A DNA stretch of 16,696 nucleotides from Caryophanales bacterium UBA4100 (lineage in GTDB: Bacteria > Bacillota > Bacilli > Paenibacillales > UBA4045), in assembly GCA_002383285.1 (NCBI GenBank), contig DFXU01000032.1, positions 1-16,696 on the forward strand, written 5' to 3'. Below are positions 1 through 6,312 of this stretch, in pieces. Each line of letters opens with the position of its first letter. The first letter of the stretch is position 1. The notes under the pieces are model-generated. The model was given only the letters and a program-made list of their open reading frames with translations, had not been told where the DNA came from and ran no database searches. The translations under genes were made by a program, and so were the position numbers.

Positions 1-207
1 GGCAGCAATCTTGCCAGTCTTATCACATTTGCTATTCTGGATAGCGTTAATTTCTCTTATGGAATTCCAATGGGTATTGCGATGGTTGCGGGTGCTCTGT
101 TAGGTTCAAAGCTGGCCATCCGTAGAGGAATAGGCTTTGTGAAGCCCTTATTTATTACCATCACAGCCCTGTTGATTGGTAAGCTGCTCTGGGAATTGAT
201 GATCTAA
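1..207 (+). CDS. TauE/SafE (TSUP) family membrane protein, C-terminal fragment
   Basis: An open frame enters from the left edge and ends at TAA 205-207, giving the last 68 residues of a protein whose start lies outside the window. The fragment is hydrophobic, with two likely membrane segments. It contains the glycine-rich turn AGALLGSKLAIRRG, followed by a closing helix ending in LIGKLLWELMI. This G-A-x-x-G-(S/A)-x-x-A pattern before the last helix is typical of the TSUP family (sulfite/sulfonate or other organic anion exporters, formerly DUF81). The substrate cannot be told from this piece. The gene converges on the solute-binding protein gene with only five bases between the two stops, and no terminator is visible there. 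The family is recognised by pattern only. Confidence 0.7.
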   Translation, partial: GSNLASLITFAILDSVNFSYGIPMGIAMVAGALLGSKLAIRRGIGFVKPLFITITALLIGKLLWELMI

Positions 208-212
208 CACAT

Positions 213-1505
213 CTATTCCTCCATCAGCAATACATCGATAATCATTGCCGCTTCATTAACCGCTTCTAGTATGGTTTGCTCATCTGTAAGGATCCGCTCC
301 AGCATGCGTGCGAATACATCCTCAATCTTCGTCCATGCAGGAACAGGCGGACGGGGATTCGCATGGTCTAATTGCTCCAGGTATACATCGAATATTGGAT
401 TCTGATTTTTCCCTTGTAGATTTTTAATGGTAGGGATTAATCCTGTTTCCGACATGATTTTCTGTGGTTCCTCGGTTACCATCCATTGTATAAACTCCCA
501 TGCTTCTTGCTTGAAGGGGGATTTCTCGAATAGCACCAGGTTCTCTCCACCGATTACAGACGTCCCTATATTCACATCATTGGGGAGCAACCCAATCTCA
601 ACTCCCTTCAGTAGCTCTTTGTTCGGCCCTGTTTTATTCACTGTATAGAACCAGTGGGGCTCATCGATCATTAAGAGCTGGCCCTTCAATATACCATCCC
701 ACGTTCCCGGTTCTCCGCCAATGATCGATGGGCTTATGATTCCTTCGTCCAGCCCATCCTTCATCTTCTGCAGGGCAGCTATGCTCCCGCTTCCATTCAG
801 AAACCCGCTAGCGCGGGTATAATTCTCATCCATTAAATGCCCGCCAAAGGTCCAGAAGTAAGGAAGCGATCCCCACACATTGGAGCAGCAGATACCAATT
901 CCATATACATCTGGTCGTTGCAGCTGCAATCGACGGGTAGCTTCTTCAAGCTCCTCGAATGTGGCTGGAGGATGATCTAATCCAGCTTCCTTAAGCAGCT
1001 GCTTGTTGAAGATGGCTGCACGTGTATTGGCATTAACGGGTACGCCATAATACTTGCCCTTATACATATTCGATTCGAGCAATGAACCGATGAATGTGTT
1101 ATAAATCTCGTCAAAGTCCTCCATTCTAGATAAATCCATTAACGATCCATTCTTAGCAAACTCGGGCACCCATATGACATCCATCCGCATCACATCAGGC
1201 TGTTTATTATCTGCTACTGCCGCCTGTACATTATCCTTCAGCTGTCCTGTATGGTCCTTTCTCACAGCTATAATCTTAATGTCGGGATGCTCCGCCTCGA
1301 ATAACGGTAATACCCGTGAGTTGAATACCTCTAGCTCTAGCTCACTATACGTATGCCAGAATTGCAATTCAATGATCGATTCTTCTGATTGTAAGGCAGA
1401 TCCAATAGACTCATCATCAGACACTAGCTTCACTTGCATACATCCAGAAACCAACAATCCAATGACTATCATTAAGGGGATGATCCTATACCATTTTCCC
1501 ATCAC
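213..1505 (-). CDS. Family 1 extracellular solute-binding lipoprotein, no permeases nearby
   Basis: This 430-residue protein has a lipoprotein signal: a short basic start, a hydrophobic core and the lipobox LVSGC (Cys about residue 22). The mature part begins with ELQFWHTYSELE, typical of sugar-binding proteins of carbohydrate ABC transporters (SBP family 1, UgpB/MalE-like). Other family features are a PDVMRMDVIWVPEF segment near residue 105, the YGVPVNANTRAAIFNK strand near residue 155, and a C-terminal EAWEFIQWM helix. It should be anchored on the outer face of the membrane. It is the last gene of a kinase-regulator-binding protein operon. The regulator stop is separated from this GTG start by one base, and the AAGGAGG site (1513-1519) lies inside the regulator's last codons, so translation is probably coupled. 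GTG at 1505 has 7-base spacing; ATG at 1502 would have 10. No permease or ATPase gene is adjacent. It may act as a sensory partner of the kinase or as an orphan binding protein; the ligand is unknown. Confidence 0.88.
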   Translation of the reverse strand: MMGKWYRIIPLMIVIGLLVSGCMQVKLVSDDESIGSALQSEESIIELQFWHTYSELELEVFNSRVLPLFEAEHPDIKIIAVRKDHTGQLKDNVQAAVADNKQPDVMRMDVIWVPEFAKNGSLMDLSRMEDFDEIYNTFIGSLLESNMYKGKYYGVPVNANTRAAIFNKQLLKEAGLDHPPATFEELEEATRRLQLQRPDVYGIGICCSNVWGSLPYFWTFGGHLMDENYTRASGFLNGSGSIAALQKMKDGLDEGIISPSIIGGEPGTWDGILKGQLLMIDEPHWFYTVNKTGPNKELLKGVEIGLLPNDVNIGTSVIGGENLVLFEKSPFKQEAWEFIQWMVTEEPQKIMSETGLIPTIKNLQGKNQNPIFDVYLEQLDHANPRPPVPAWTKIEDVFARMLERILTDEQTILEAVNEAAMIIDVLLMEE

Positions 1506-1506
1506 A

Positions 1507-3096
1507 TTAACCCCTCCTTAGTCGTTCGCGATACTCTCCAGGAGTAGCATGAACCATCCTCTTGAATAGCTTTAGAAAGTGCTTAGGACTGTTGAAGCCA
1601 GACTGCATGCCGATGTCGACTATTCTCATGCCCGTGGTTTCCAGAAGATGCTTAGCACGATGGATACGCAGCCTAATTACGAAGTCAATGAAATTAGATC
1701 CCGTTCGTTTCTTGAATTGCTCACTGAAGTAATTTTTGCTCATATGCACATAGTCTGCGACCTCCTGCAAGGAGATCTCTCGCCGATAATTATCTTGAAT
1801 GTATGATAAAGCTAGTTGAATTGTGTGAGCACCACCCACATCGTCCGCAGCGATTACAATTTGATCTGGCTCCCATAATCGTCGGAGCTCCTGACGCACA
1901 TAAGACACGAGCAATTCCAACGTAGGTGATTTCTCAATCAATGTCAGCTTGTTCATCATGTTCTTCATGGCTTCCTCAGTCTGGTGCTTGAAGTGGTGGG
2001 ATGCACTCATCATAATAAGGTTGCGTGCCTCTAGGATGATATCCTGTCGATGATAATACCGATTATTCCACTGAAGCACATACAGCTCGAAAATTTCCAT
2101 ACATTGCTCCCTGTCGGATGCTGCAAAGCTTCTAGAAAATTTCTCTCGTAGTAGCTTCTGCTCCTGCTGCAGCTCATCTCGTTTAACCAGAAGCTCACTA
2201 TCGTTCTGTGAAGGTATATTCCCTAGATAACATTGGCCCCCTCCATGGAAGAAAGAAGATTCCAGTGCTTGCGCTGCCCATTCCAGAGCATCTATTACTC
2301 TATTGAAGGAATGAATTGAGGGACTTATACCTACTGTAAAGCTAGGTCCTCCATCCCTCGCAATCTGCTGATGATAGGACCTTATCTCATGGTTCGCACT
2401 GTCGTTAAGATCTGCGAGTAAGAGGACAATCTCATCGCTGCCTGAGATGAAGGAAACCCCTTGAGCACACCAAGCATTCAATCGGTCCTTCACGGATTCA
2501 AGCAACATAATCTTCGGTAGATCGGCATGAATTTCCGGAACATCGTGCTTCCAGACCGCGATGACTAGTGGGGATTGCAGCCAATCCGGCTTCCAATCGA
2601 TCACTACATCAGTACCGCCTAGATATAGCTTAAGCTTGGATTCGAATTGCAGCATTCGAAGCTTATGCTCTTCATGCTCGAATCTCTCTTCCTTCTGATA
2701 CCGAAGCTCCTCCACATCTAAACGTTGCTTGCAATTCTGTAGTATCCGAATTAAGTCCTCCGGCTCCATTGTAGGCTTCAGTAAGTAATCAACGACAACA
2801 CCTAACTTAACGGCTTCTCTCGCAAATTCAAAGTCACTATAGCTGCTTATTAAGATAACCTTCACGTTGGGTAGTAAATCCTTCACCTGTCGCGTTAATT
2901 CAAGTCCATCCATGAGTGGCATTCGTATATCAGTAATAAGGATATCCACCGCCTGATCTCTAATCATGCCAAGAGCTGCCTCTCCATTCGCTGCCTCGCC
3001 CACTAAGGTCAAACCCTCATGCTCCCAATTTACACAGGAGGACAAGCCGAATCGAATAATGGGTTCATCGTCAACAATCATTACCTTATACGGCAT
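1507..3096 (-). CDS. YesN-type response regulator, receiver plus AraC DNA-binding domain
   Basis: The product has 529 residues from ATG 3096. It starts with a CheY-like receiver: KVMIVDDEP holds the acidic pair, TDIRMPLMDG holds the likely phosphoryl-accepting Asp (about residue 56), then ISSYSDFEFA and DYLLKP with the conserved Lys. A long middle region has no clear family motif. The last 100 residues form two helix-turn-helix motifs of AraC/XylS type (ISLQEVADYVHMSKNYFSEQF, then IVDIGMQSGFNSPKHFLKLFK). The frame extends to GTG 3105, but ATG 3096 gives the usual MxYKVxIVDDE start and has GGTGAG five bases upstream. The gene overlaps the 3' end of the upstream kinase gene by 11 bases, so the two should be translated together and act as a pair. 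The likely targets are this operon or a sugar uptake operon elsewhere. Confidence 0.9.
   Translation of the reverse strand: MPYKVMIVDDEPIIRFGLSSCVNWEHEGLTLVGEAANGEAALGMIRDQAVDILITDIRMPLMDGLELTRQVKDLLPNVKVILISSYSDFEFAREAVKLGVVVDYLLKPTMEPEDLIRILQNCKQRLDVEELRYQKEERFEHEEHKLRMLQFESKLKLYLGGTDVVIDWKPDWLQSPLVIAVWKHDVPEIHADLPKIMLLESVKDRLNAWCAQGVSFISGSDEIVLLLADLNDSANHEIRSYHQQIARDGGPSFTVGISPSIHSFNRVIDALEWAAQALESSFFHGGGQCYLGNIPSQNDSELLVKRDELQQEQKLLREKFSRSFAASDREQCMEIFELYVLQWNNRYYHRQDIILEARNLIMMSASHHFKHQTEEAMKNMMNKLTLIEKSPTLELLVSYVRQELRRLWEPDQIVIAADDVGGAHTIQLALSYIQDNYRREISLQEVADYVHMSKNYFSEQFKKRTGSNFIDFVIRLRIHRAKHLLETTGMRIVDIGMQSGFNSPKHFLKLFKRMVHATPGEYRERLRRG
1513..1519 (-). promoter_or_regulatory. Ribosome binding site within the regulator gene
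   Basis: AAGGAGG on the minus strand, inside the last codons of the AraC-type regulator (which end in AGG AGG GGT TAA). It sits 7 bases before GTG 1505 and 10 before ATG 1502 of the binding protein. Being buried in the upstream coding sequence, it implies translational coupling. Confidence 0.75.
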
Positions 3097-4912
3097 AATT
3101 CTCACCCGCCCCTAGCATTAGCTCTAAGCATATCGTGGTTCCTTGACCATCCAAACTATCAATCCAGACTCCACTTTGTTTACCGTAGTAGAGTTGAATG
3201 GTCTCATTCACATGATTAAGTCCAATTCCGAACATACCAGAATTCTTCAGGTTGGAGGGCTTGAGTAATCCATCCTTCTTGTGCTCAGCTATTCCTAGTC
3301 CATCATCAATGATCCTAATCGCTAGTTTGTCCTCATCCCCTTCTAGCTTACGCTCAAATACAATCCTCACTAAGCCGCCATCTGGCTTCGGTGCAATCCC
3401 ATGGAATATCGCATTCTCTACAATAGGCTGCAGCAGCATCCGAGGAATTTGCAAGTCTAGCATCGTCTCCGCACACTCAATTTCCAGCCGAATGTTAGCG
3501 CCATATCGAAATCTCTGAATGACCATGTACTTCTCTAGTAATTCAAGTTCATCTCGAATAGAACAGAACACCCCCTTCTTCTCCATACTGGCTTCCATAA
3601 GCTCAACGAGTGAGGATATGCCATTATAAGCACCTTCGCTCTGGTCGAACTTGATCATCCAACGGATAGAGGCTAGTGTATTGTATAGAAAATGGGGATT
3701 GATCTGGTGTCGCAGCGCCCGCATCTCTGCTTCACGCTTCTTCGCCTCGACTTGATTTACTTGATCTAGCAGCATCTCTATCTGCCGGACCATCTGATTG
3801 AATCTTCGACTTAACTGACCAATCTCATCCTGTGAGGTGACCTCGGTAAGAGCTGCAAAATTACTCTTCTCAATCTCGCGCATTTGGTCCATCAATTTAT
3901 TCAGCGGGGATGTGATCTTCCTTGAGAACTGGAATCCAATAACAGATGCTAGAGCGAGTAAGATAGAAGCATAAATCCAAATCGTTTGCTGAATGTGCTG
4001 AATATCGCTAATGATCTCATCAACCGGAACAGTGCCTACTATTCGCCAATCATTGTGCATCGTGCGTGTAACCACATAGCTACGTACCTTGTTTAGCTCA
4101 AGCTCGAATTCTGAGACCTCCGACTCAATCGTTCGTAGCTTCTGATCTAATGGACTCTCCTGTAAGGATTCACTCCAAAGCTCTGGGTTAGAAGCAATGA
4201 CGACCTGACCCTCCTCATTAACTACGAAAAATTGCCCTGTCTTGCCCAACTGTATTCTCTCGATAGCCTGTAAGATAACCTTACCGTCAAGGTTGATCAC
4301 TATTGCACCTATCGCTTCACGGGTTTCCAAATTGCGGAAGGGCTTAACGAAGGTTAAAACGAGCTCTGTATTCTCTCCACCACCACTAAATGGATCGTAC
4401 TGCAAAGGGAGCCACAGATCATCCTTACGATTATTCACAACATCGTTATACCATTCATGCTCATTCAAGGTGTAACGAGCAACCTTAGACGTATTGAACA
4501 GCCCGCTTCCCCAGCTGTTGCCTTCCTCCTTCAGTAAATAGATGCTTCGAACAAAAGAACTCGTATACATTACATTGTTTAATATCGCATCGACTGTATC
4601 CTTGTGATTAAACTTCTGGTCCACAGTTAAGCTGCCCCGTGCTTCCTCCTGAATAACCTGCTGAATTCGCGTATCACGGAATATCTGCTGCCCCATGTCG
4701 CTCCCTATGGTAAGTAGTAATGTCAAATAATCGGCTGATTGTTTGGCCGATTGCTTAGTGGAAGCCCTTACATTATCTGCAATAATCCCTGCTGAGGATT
4801 GATAATACAGTGTACTAATGACAGTTATCGTGAGTAATAGAAGCAGGAGGAGCAGAAGTATCAGCTTCGTAGATAACTGTCTAAGCACCCATCTACGGAT
4901 TAATTGCTTCAT
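3086..4912 (-). CDS. YesM-type sensor histidine kinase
   Basis: The product has 608 residues from ATG 4912. TM1 is a run that includes nine consecutive Leu (about 17-35). An extracellular region of about 275 residues follows and looks like a double-Cache sensor, with the Cache-like strand AIGAIVINLDGKVI near 200 and GQFFVVNEEGQVV near 227. TM2 spans about 312-331, then a HAMP linker (SPLNKLMDQM to QLSRRFNQM). The His_kinase (PF06580) motif HQINPHFLYNTL lies near 402-413, with the likely phospho-His about 407. The HATPase_c part has the N box QPIVENAIFHGI (about 495), DDGLGI and GMFGIGLNHV. The frame could start at 4996, but there is no ribosome site there. ATG 4912 has GGAGGA at 4921-4926 with 8-base spacing and places the basic residues directly before TM1. 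It pairs with the overlapping AraC-type regulator. The ligand is unknown, perhaps delivered by the binding protein of the same operon. Confidence 0.9.
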   Translation of the reverse strand: MKQLIRRWVLRQLSTKLILLLLLLLLLTITVISTLYYQSSAGIIADNVRASTKQSAKQSADYLTLLLTIGSDMGQQIFRDTRIQQVIQEEARGSLTVDQKFNHKDTVDAILNNVMYTSSFVRSIYLLKEEGNSWGSGLFNTSKVARYTLNEHEWYNDVVNNRKDDLWLPLQYDPFSGGGENTELVLTFVKPFRNLETREAIGAIVINLDGKVILQAIERIQLGKTGQFFVVNEEGQVVIASNPELWSESLQESPLDQKLRTIESEVSEFELELNKVRSYVVTRTMHNDWRIVGTVPVDEIISDIQHIQQTIWIYASILLALASVIGFQFSRKITSPLNKLMDQMREIEKSNFAALTEVTSQDEIGQLSRRFNQMVRQIEMLLDQVNQVEAKKREAEMRALRHQINPHFLYNTLASIRWMIKFDQSEGAYNGISSLVELMEASMEKKGVFCSIRDELELLEKYMVIQRFRYGANIRLEIECAETMLDLQIPRMLLQPIVENAIFHGIAPKPDGGLVRIVFERKLEGDEDKLAIRIIDDGLGIAEHKKDGLLKPSNLKNSGMFGIGLNHVNETIQLYYGKQSGVWIDSLDGQGTTICLELMLGAGENYAV

Positions 4913-4920
4913 TAACTCAC

Positions 4921-4926
4921 TCCTCC
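4921..4926 (-). promoter_or_regulatory. Ribosome binding site that sets the kinase start at 4912
   Basis: GGAGGA on the minus strand, 8 bases before ATG 4912. The longer open frame back to ATG 4996 has no comparable site, so 4912 is the preferred start. Confidence 0.7.
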
Positions 4927-5034
4927 GCATTAAGCTTAATCTTGGATTATCAGATAAATCCTCATTTGGTTTGCGCACATATACATCGTAGTTCATAACG
5001 CCGTTGTGTGCAAGATGGCCTCACCGCTGGAGAT

Positions 5035-5040
5035 ATTATA
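5035..5040 (-). promoter_or_regulatory. Candidate -10 box for the kinase-regulator-binding protein operon
   Basis: A perfect TATAAT reads on the minus strand about 120 bases before the kinase start, in the very AT-rich divergent gap. The hexamer 17 bases upstream (GTATCC) is a poor -35, so the promoter would need an activator or may not be real. No convincing sigma-A promoter was found for the plus-strand NlpC/P60 gene in the same gap. Confidence 0.25.
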
Positions 5041-5123
5041 TAAAATTTTACATATTAGGATACATTTTTAACTTTATTTTTGCACTAGAAAAAGGGTACG
5101 CTTGGTACAAGAGGAGGCTACAT

Positions 5124-5819
5124 ATGCAAAAGAAAATTTTAGCAATCACAGTTGTACTTATGTTCTTGTTTGTTGCCAACGCTTCTGCCAGATCTTACGA
5201 GACAGAGGTTGAGAGAGGTGTTAACTTCAGGAGCGCACCCAATACCAATAGTTATGTGTTTCGAATGATCCCTAGAGGCGAGGACATCCATGTTCTGCGG
5301 AAAGTAAACAGCTACTGGTTAGAGATTATTGTTCAAGATGGAACCATAGGATACATATCTGCACAACCGCAATATACGGATTATTCCGGCGGATCAAGCA
5401 GCTCAACATCTTCAATATCCTCAACATCCTCAACATCGGCTTGGGAAGTTAAGGCTAATGCAATTATCTCTAGTTCTAAATCATTGATAGGGAAGGTAGA
5501 TTACCAATTAGGTGTCCGCAATCGGTCACAATTAATTCTAGATTGCTCCTCCTTCACGGAATGGATGTTTGAGAAGCAAGGGATTGACCTGAAGTGGGGA
5601 ACGAGATATCAGAAGTATGCAGGCTCTTACGTAAGTAAAAGCAATTTGCGAAAGGGTGATCTTCTATTCTTCAGTACCAGCGGCAGTACTATAGATCATG
5701 TAGGTATCTATATAGGTAACGATCAATTCATACATAATACCCCATCAAACAACGTGAACATATCCAATTTAGATGGCTATTGGGATAGAAATTATGAAAC
5801 AGCTAGAAGAGTCCTATAA
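5124..5819 (+). CDS. Secreted SH3b-NlpC/P60 cell-wall hydrolase
   Basis: The product has 231 residues. It begins with a signal peptide (MQKKILAITVVLMFLFVANASA, cleavage after ASA, about residue 22). A bacterial SH3 domain follows at about 28-80 (GVNFRSAPNTNS, GEDIHVL, YWLEI, GTIGYISAQ). A Ser/Thr/Gly linker spans about 88-106, and an NlpC/P60 domain about 108-230. The catalytic Cys is C141 in LDCSSFTEW, His is H192 in IDHVGIYIG, and the third polar residue is probably H204 in QFIHNTP. Enzymes of this family cleave peptide bonds in peptidoglycan stems, often gamma-D-Glu to diamino acid; the precise bond cannot be read here. ATG 5124 is preceded by GAGGAGG (5111-5117) with 6-base spacing and starts a proper signal peptide, so the frame extension upstream to 5004 is rejected. 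The gene stands alone with its own terminator. Confidence 0.93.
   Translation: MQKKILAITVVLMFLFVANASARSYETEVERGVNFRSAPNTNSYVFRMIPRGEDIHVLRKVNSYWLEIIVQDGTIGYISAQPQYTDYSGGSSSSTSSISSTSSTSAWEVKANAIISSSKSLIGKVDYQLGVRNRSQLILDCSSFTEWMFEKQGIDLKWGTRYQKYAGSYVSKSNLRKGDLLFFSTSGSTIDHVGIYIGNDQFIHNTPSNNVNISNLDGYWDRNYETARRVL
5403..5438 (+). repeat. Four tandem 9-base units in the hydrolase linker
   Basis: Four in-frame copies read TCAACATCT, TCAATATCC, TCAACATCC, TCAACATCG. They encode STS, SIS, STS, STS (residues 94-105) in the flexible linker between the SH3b and NlpC/P60 domains. Copy-number change by slippage would alter linker length without a frameshift. Confidence 0.85.
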
Positions 5820-5831
5820 TGATCTCGCTAC

Positions 5832-5948
5832 CTACCACGCCTTAGGGCGTGGTTTTTCTTTCGTATCATTGTCCTTAATCACCAGCCGCTTTTTCCGATT
5901 ATCCTCCTCAAACCTGACAGTGATCTCTCCATCCTTACTCGAAGTCGG
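5832..5948 (-). pseudogene. Possible C-terminal coding remnant, unrecognised
   Basis: Between in-frame stops the minus strand reads 38 residues. They are rich in charged residues with a strand-like pattern (DGEITVRFEEDNRKKRLVIK) and end at TAG 5832-5834. There is no start codon or ribosome site. The last nine residues are encoded by the terminator hairpin of the NlpC/P60 gene, which weakens the case. It may be a decayed gene end or chance. The family is not recognised. Confidence 0.22.
5834..5860 (+). terminator. Rho-independent terminator of the NlpC/P60 gene
   Basis: A perfect 8-bp stem, ACCACGCC (5834-5841) and GGCGTGGT (5846-5853), has a TTAG loop and a T-rich tail (TTTTCTT). It starts 14 bases after the hydrolase stop. 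Confidence 0.9.
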
Positions 5949-5965
5949 CTAGCGGTAATCAGCAG

Positions 5966-6112
5966 CTATACTTCGTGAATCCACGACATGACAAATTCCT
6001 GATGATCTTGCTTCTCATTATGTAATTGGTGAAGTAGCATGCTGGACATCTCTGACTGTAGAGGCTCTTCGGCACTAATGTTCTTACAGAACACAAAACA
6101 CTCCCTCCATTT
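5966..6112 (-). pseudogene. Possible short coding remnant, unrecognised
   Basis: The minus-strand frame is open for 48 residues and ends at TAG 5966-5968. It includes a helix-like, amphipathic stretch (LLHQLHNEKQDHQEFVMSWI). The part above about 6090 is encoded by the long hairpin, so any genuine coding remnant would begin below it. It lacks a usable start with a ribosome site, and no family is recognised. It could be a decayed gene end or a random open frame. Confidence 0.22.
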
Positions 6113-6133
6113 TCATGATGGGAGTGTTTTGTG
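6092..6133 (-). terminator. Long hairpin, probable terminator of the sugar cassette (possibly bidirectional)
   Basis: The 14-bp perfect arms CACAAAACACTCCC (6092-6105) and GGGAGTGTTTTGTG (6120-6133) enclose a small internal loop and a 3-bp CAT/ATG stem with a 4-base loop. The A-rich 5' arm and T-rich 3' arm, on either strand, are typical of a bidirectional intrinsic terminator. It is the first such structure downstream of the arabinofuranosidase gene and lies 17 bases past the stop of the stalk-domain remnant. Confidence 0.75.
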
Positions 6134-6150
6134 GAGCACTGTTCACACTA

Positions 6151-6303
6151 CTATTCTATATATTCTGAACCTGTGTCAATACCGACTGTGTTCATTGTCT
6201 CATCCCATGTTACATTGAAGTTAATGAGCGATGCGATGTCCCTTAGCTTGAAGTAATTGCTACCTGCAATATTATAAGCAACAAGCTGAGCTTGAGCACC
6301 ATA
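6151..6303 (-). pseudogene. Remnant of a stalk-domain (copper amine oxidase N-terminal-like) protein
   Basis: Fifty residues read on the minus strand down to TAG 6151-6153. They include AYNIAGSNYFKLRDIASLIN followed by FNVTWDETMNTVGIDT. This matches the repeated pattern (YNI-x-G-x-NYFKLRD-(I/L)-A-x-x-(L/I)-N ... V-x-W-D-x-x-x-N-x-(V/I)-x-I-x-T) of the 'stalk' or copper amine oxidase N-terminal-like domain. That domain is very common in exported Paenibacillus proteins, usually at one end of a longer chain. Here there is no start codon, signal peptide or ribosome site. The frame is preceded by TAA 6304-6306 and, three codons earlier, by the arabinofuranosidase stop TAG 6313-6315. Both stops are in the same frame as the remnant. 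It is best read as the leftover C-terminal end of a lost secreted protein. Confidence 0.75.
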
Positions 6304-6312
6304 TTATCTAAC

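Larger units (their letters stand above)
5861..6312. other. Gap of about 450 bases without an intact gene
   Basis: Between the hydrolase terminator and the arabinofuranosidase stop there is no complete gene on either strand. The gap contains minus-strand coding remnants (6151-6303 clear, 5966-6112 and 5832-5948 doubtful) and the hairpin at 6092-6133. It reads as a scar of decayed genes downstream of the sugar cassette. No insertion sequence ends or direct target repeats were noticed. Confidence 0.6.

Noticed and set aside
1174..1521. Open frame of 115 codons on the plus strand
   Set aside because: It is antisense to the binding lipoprotein, with no start signal and no family resemblance.
4913..4996. 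N-terminal extension of the YesM-type kinase to ATG 4996
   Set aside because: It has no ribosome site and would put 28 polar residues before the start. ATG 4912 has GGAGGA at good spacing and a normal N-terminus before TM1.
5080..5108. TTGCAC-17-TGGTAC as a promoter for the NlpC/P60 gene
   Set aside because: The -10 match is poor, and initiation would fall on or after the ribosome site at 5111-5117, leaving an untranslatable message.
5004..5123. Upstream extension of the NlpC/P60 frame
   Set aside because: The signal peptide starts at ATG 5124, which has GAGGAGG six bases upstream. The extension would bury the signal sequence.
5861..6312. Insertion sequence or attachment site in the gene-free gap
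   Set aside because: No transposase fragment, terminal inverted repeats or target duplication was seen. The only long inverted repeat (6092-6133) fits a terminator.
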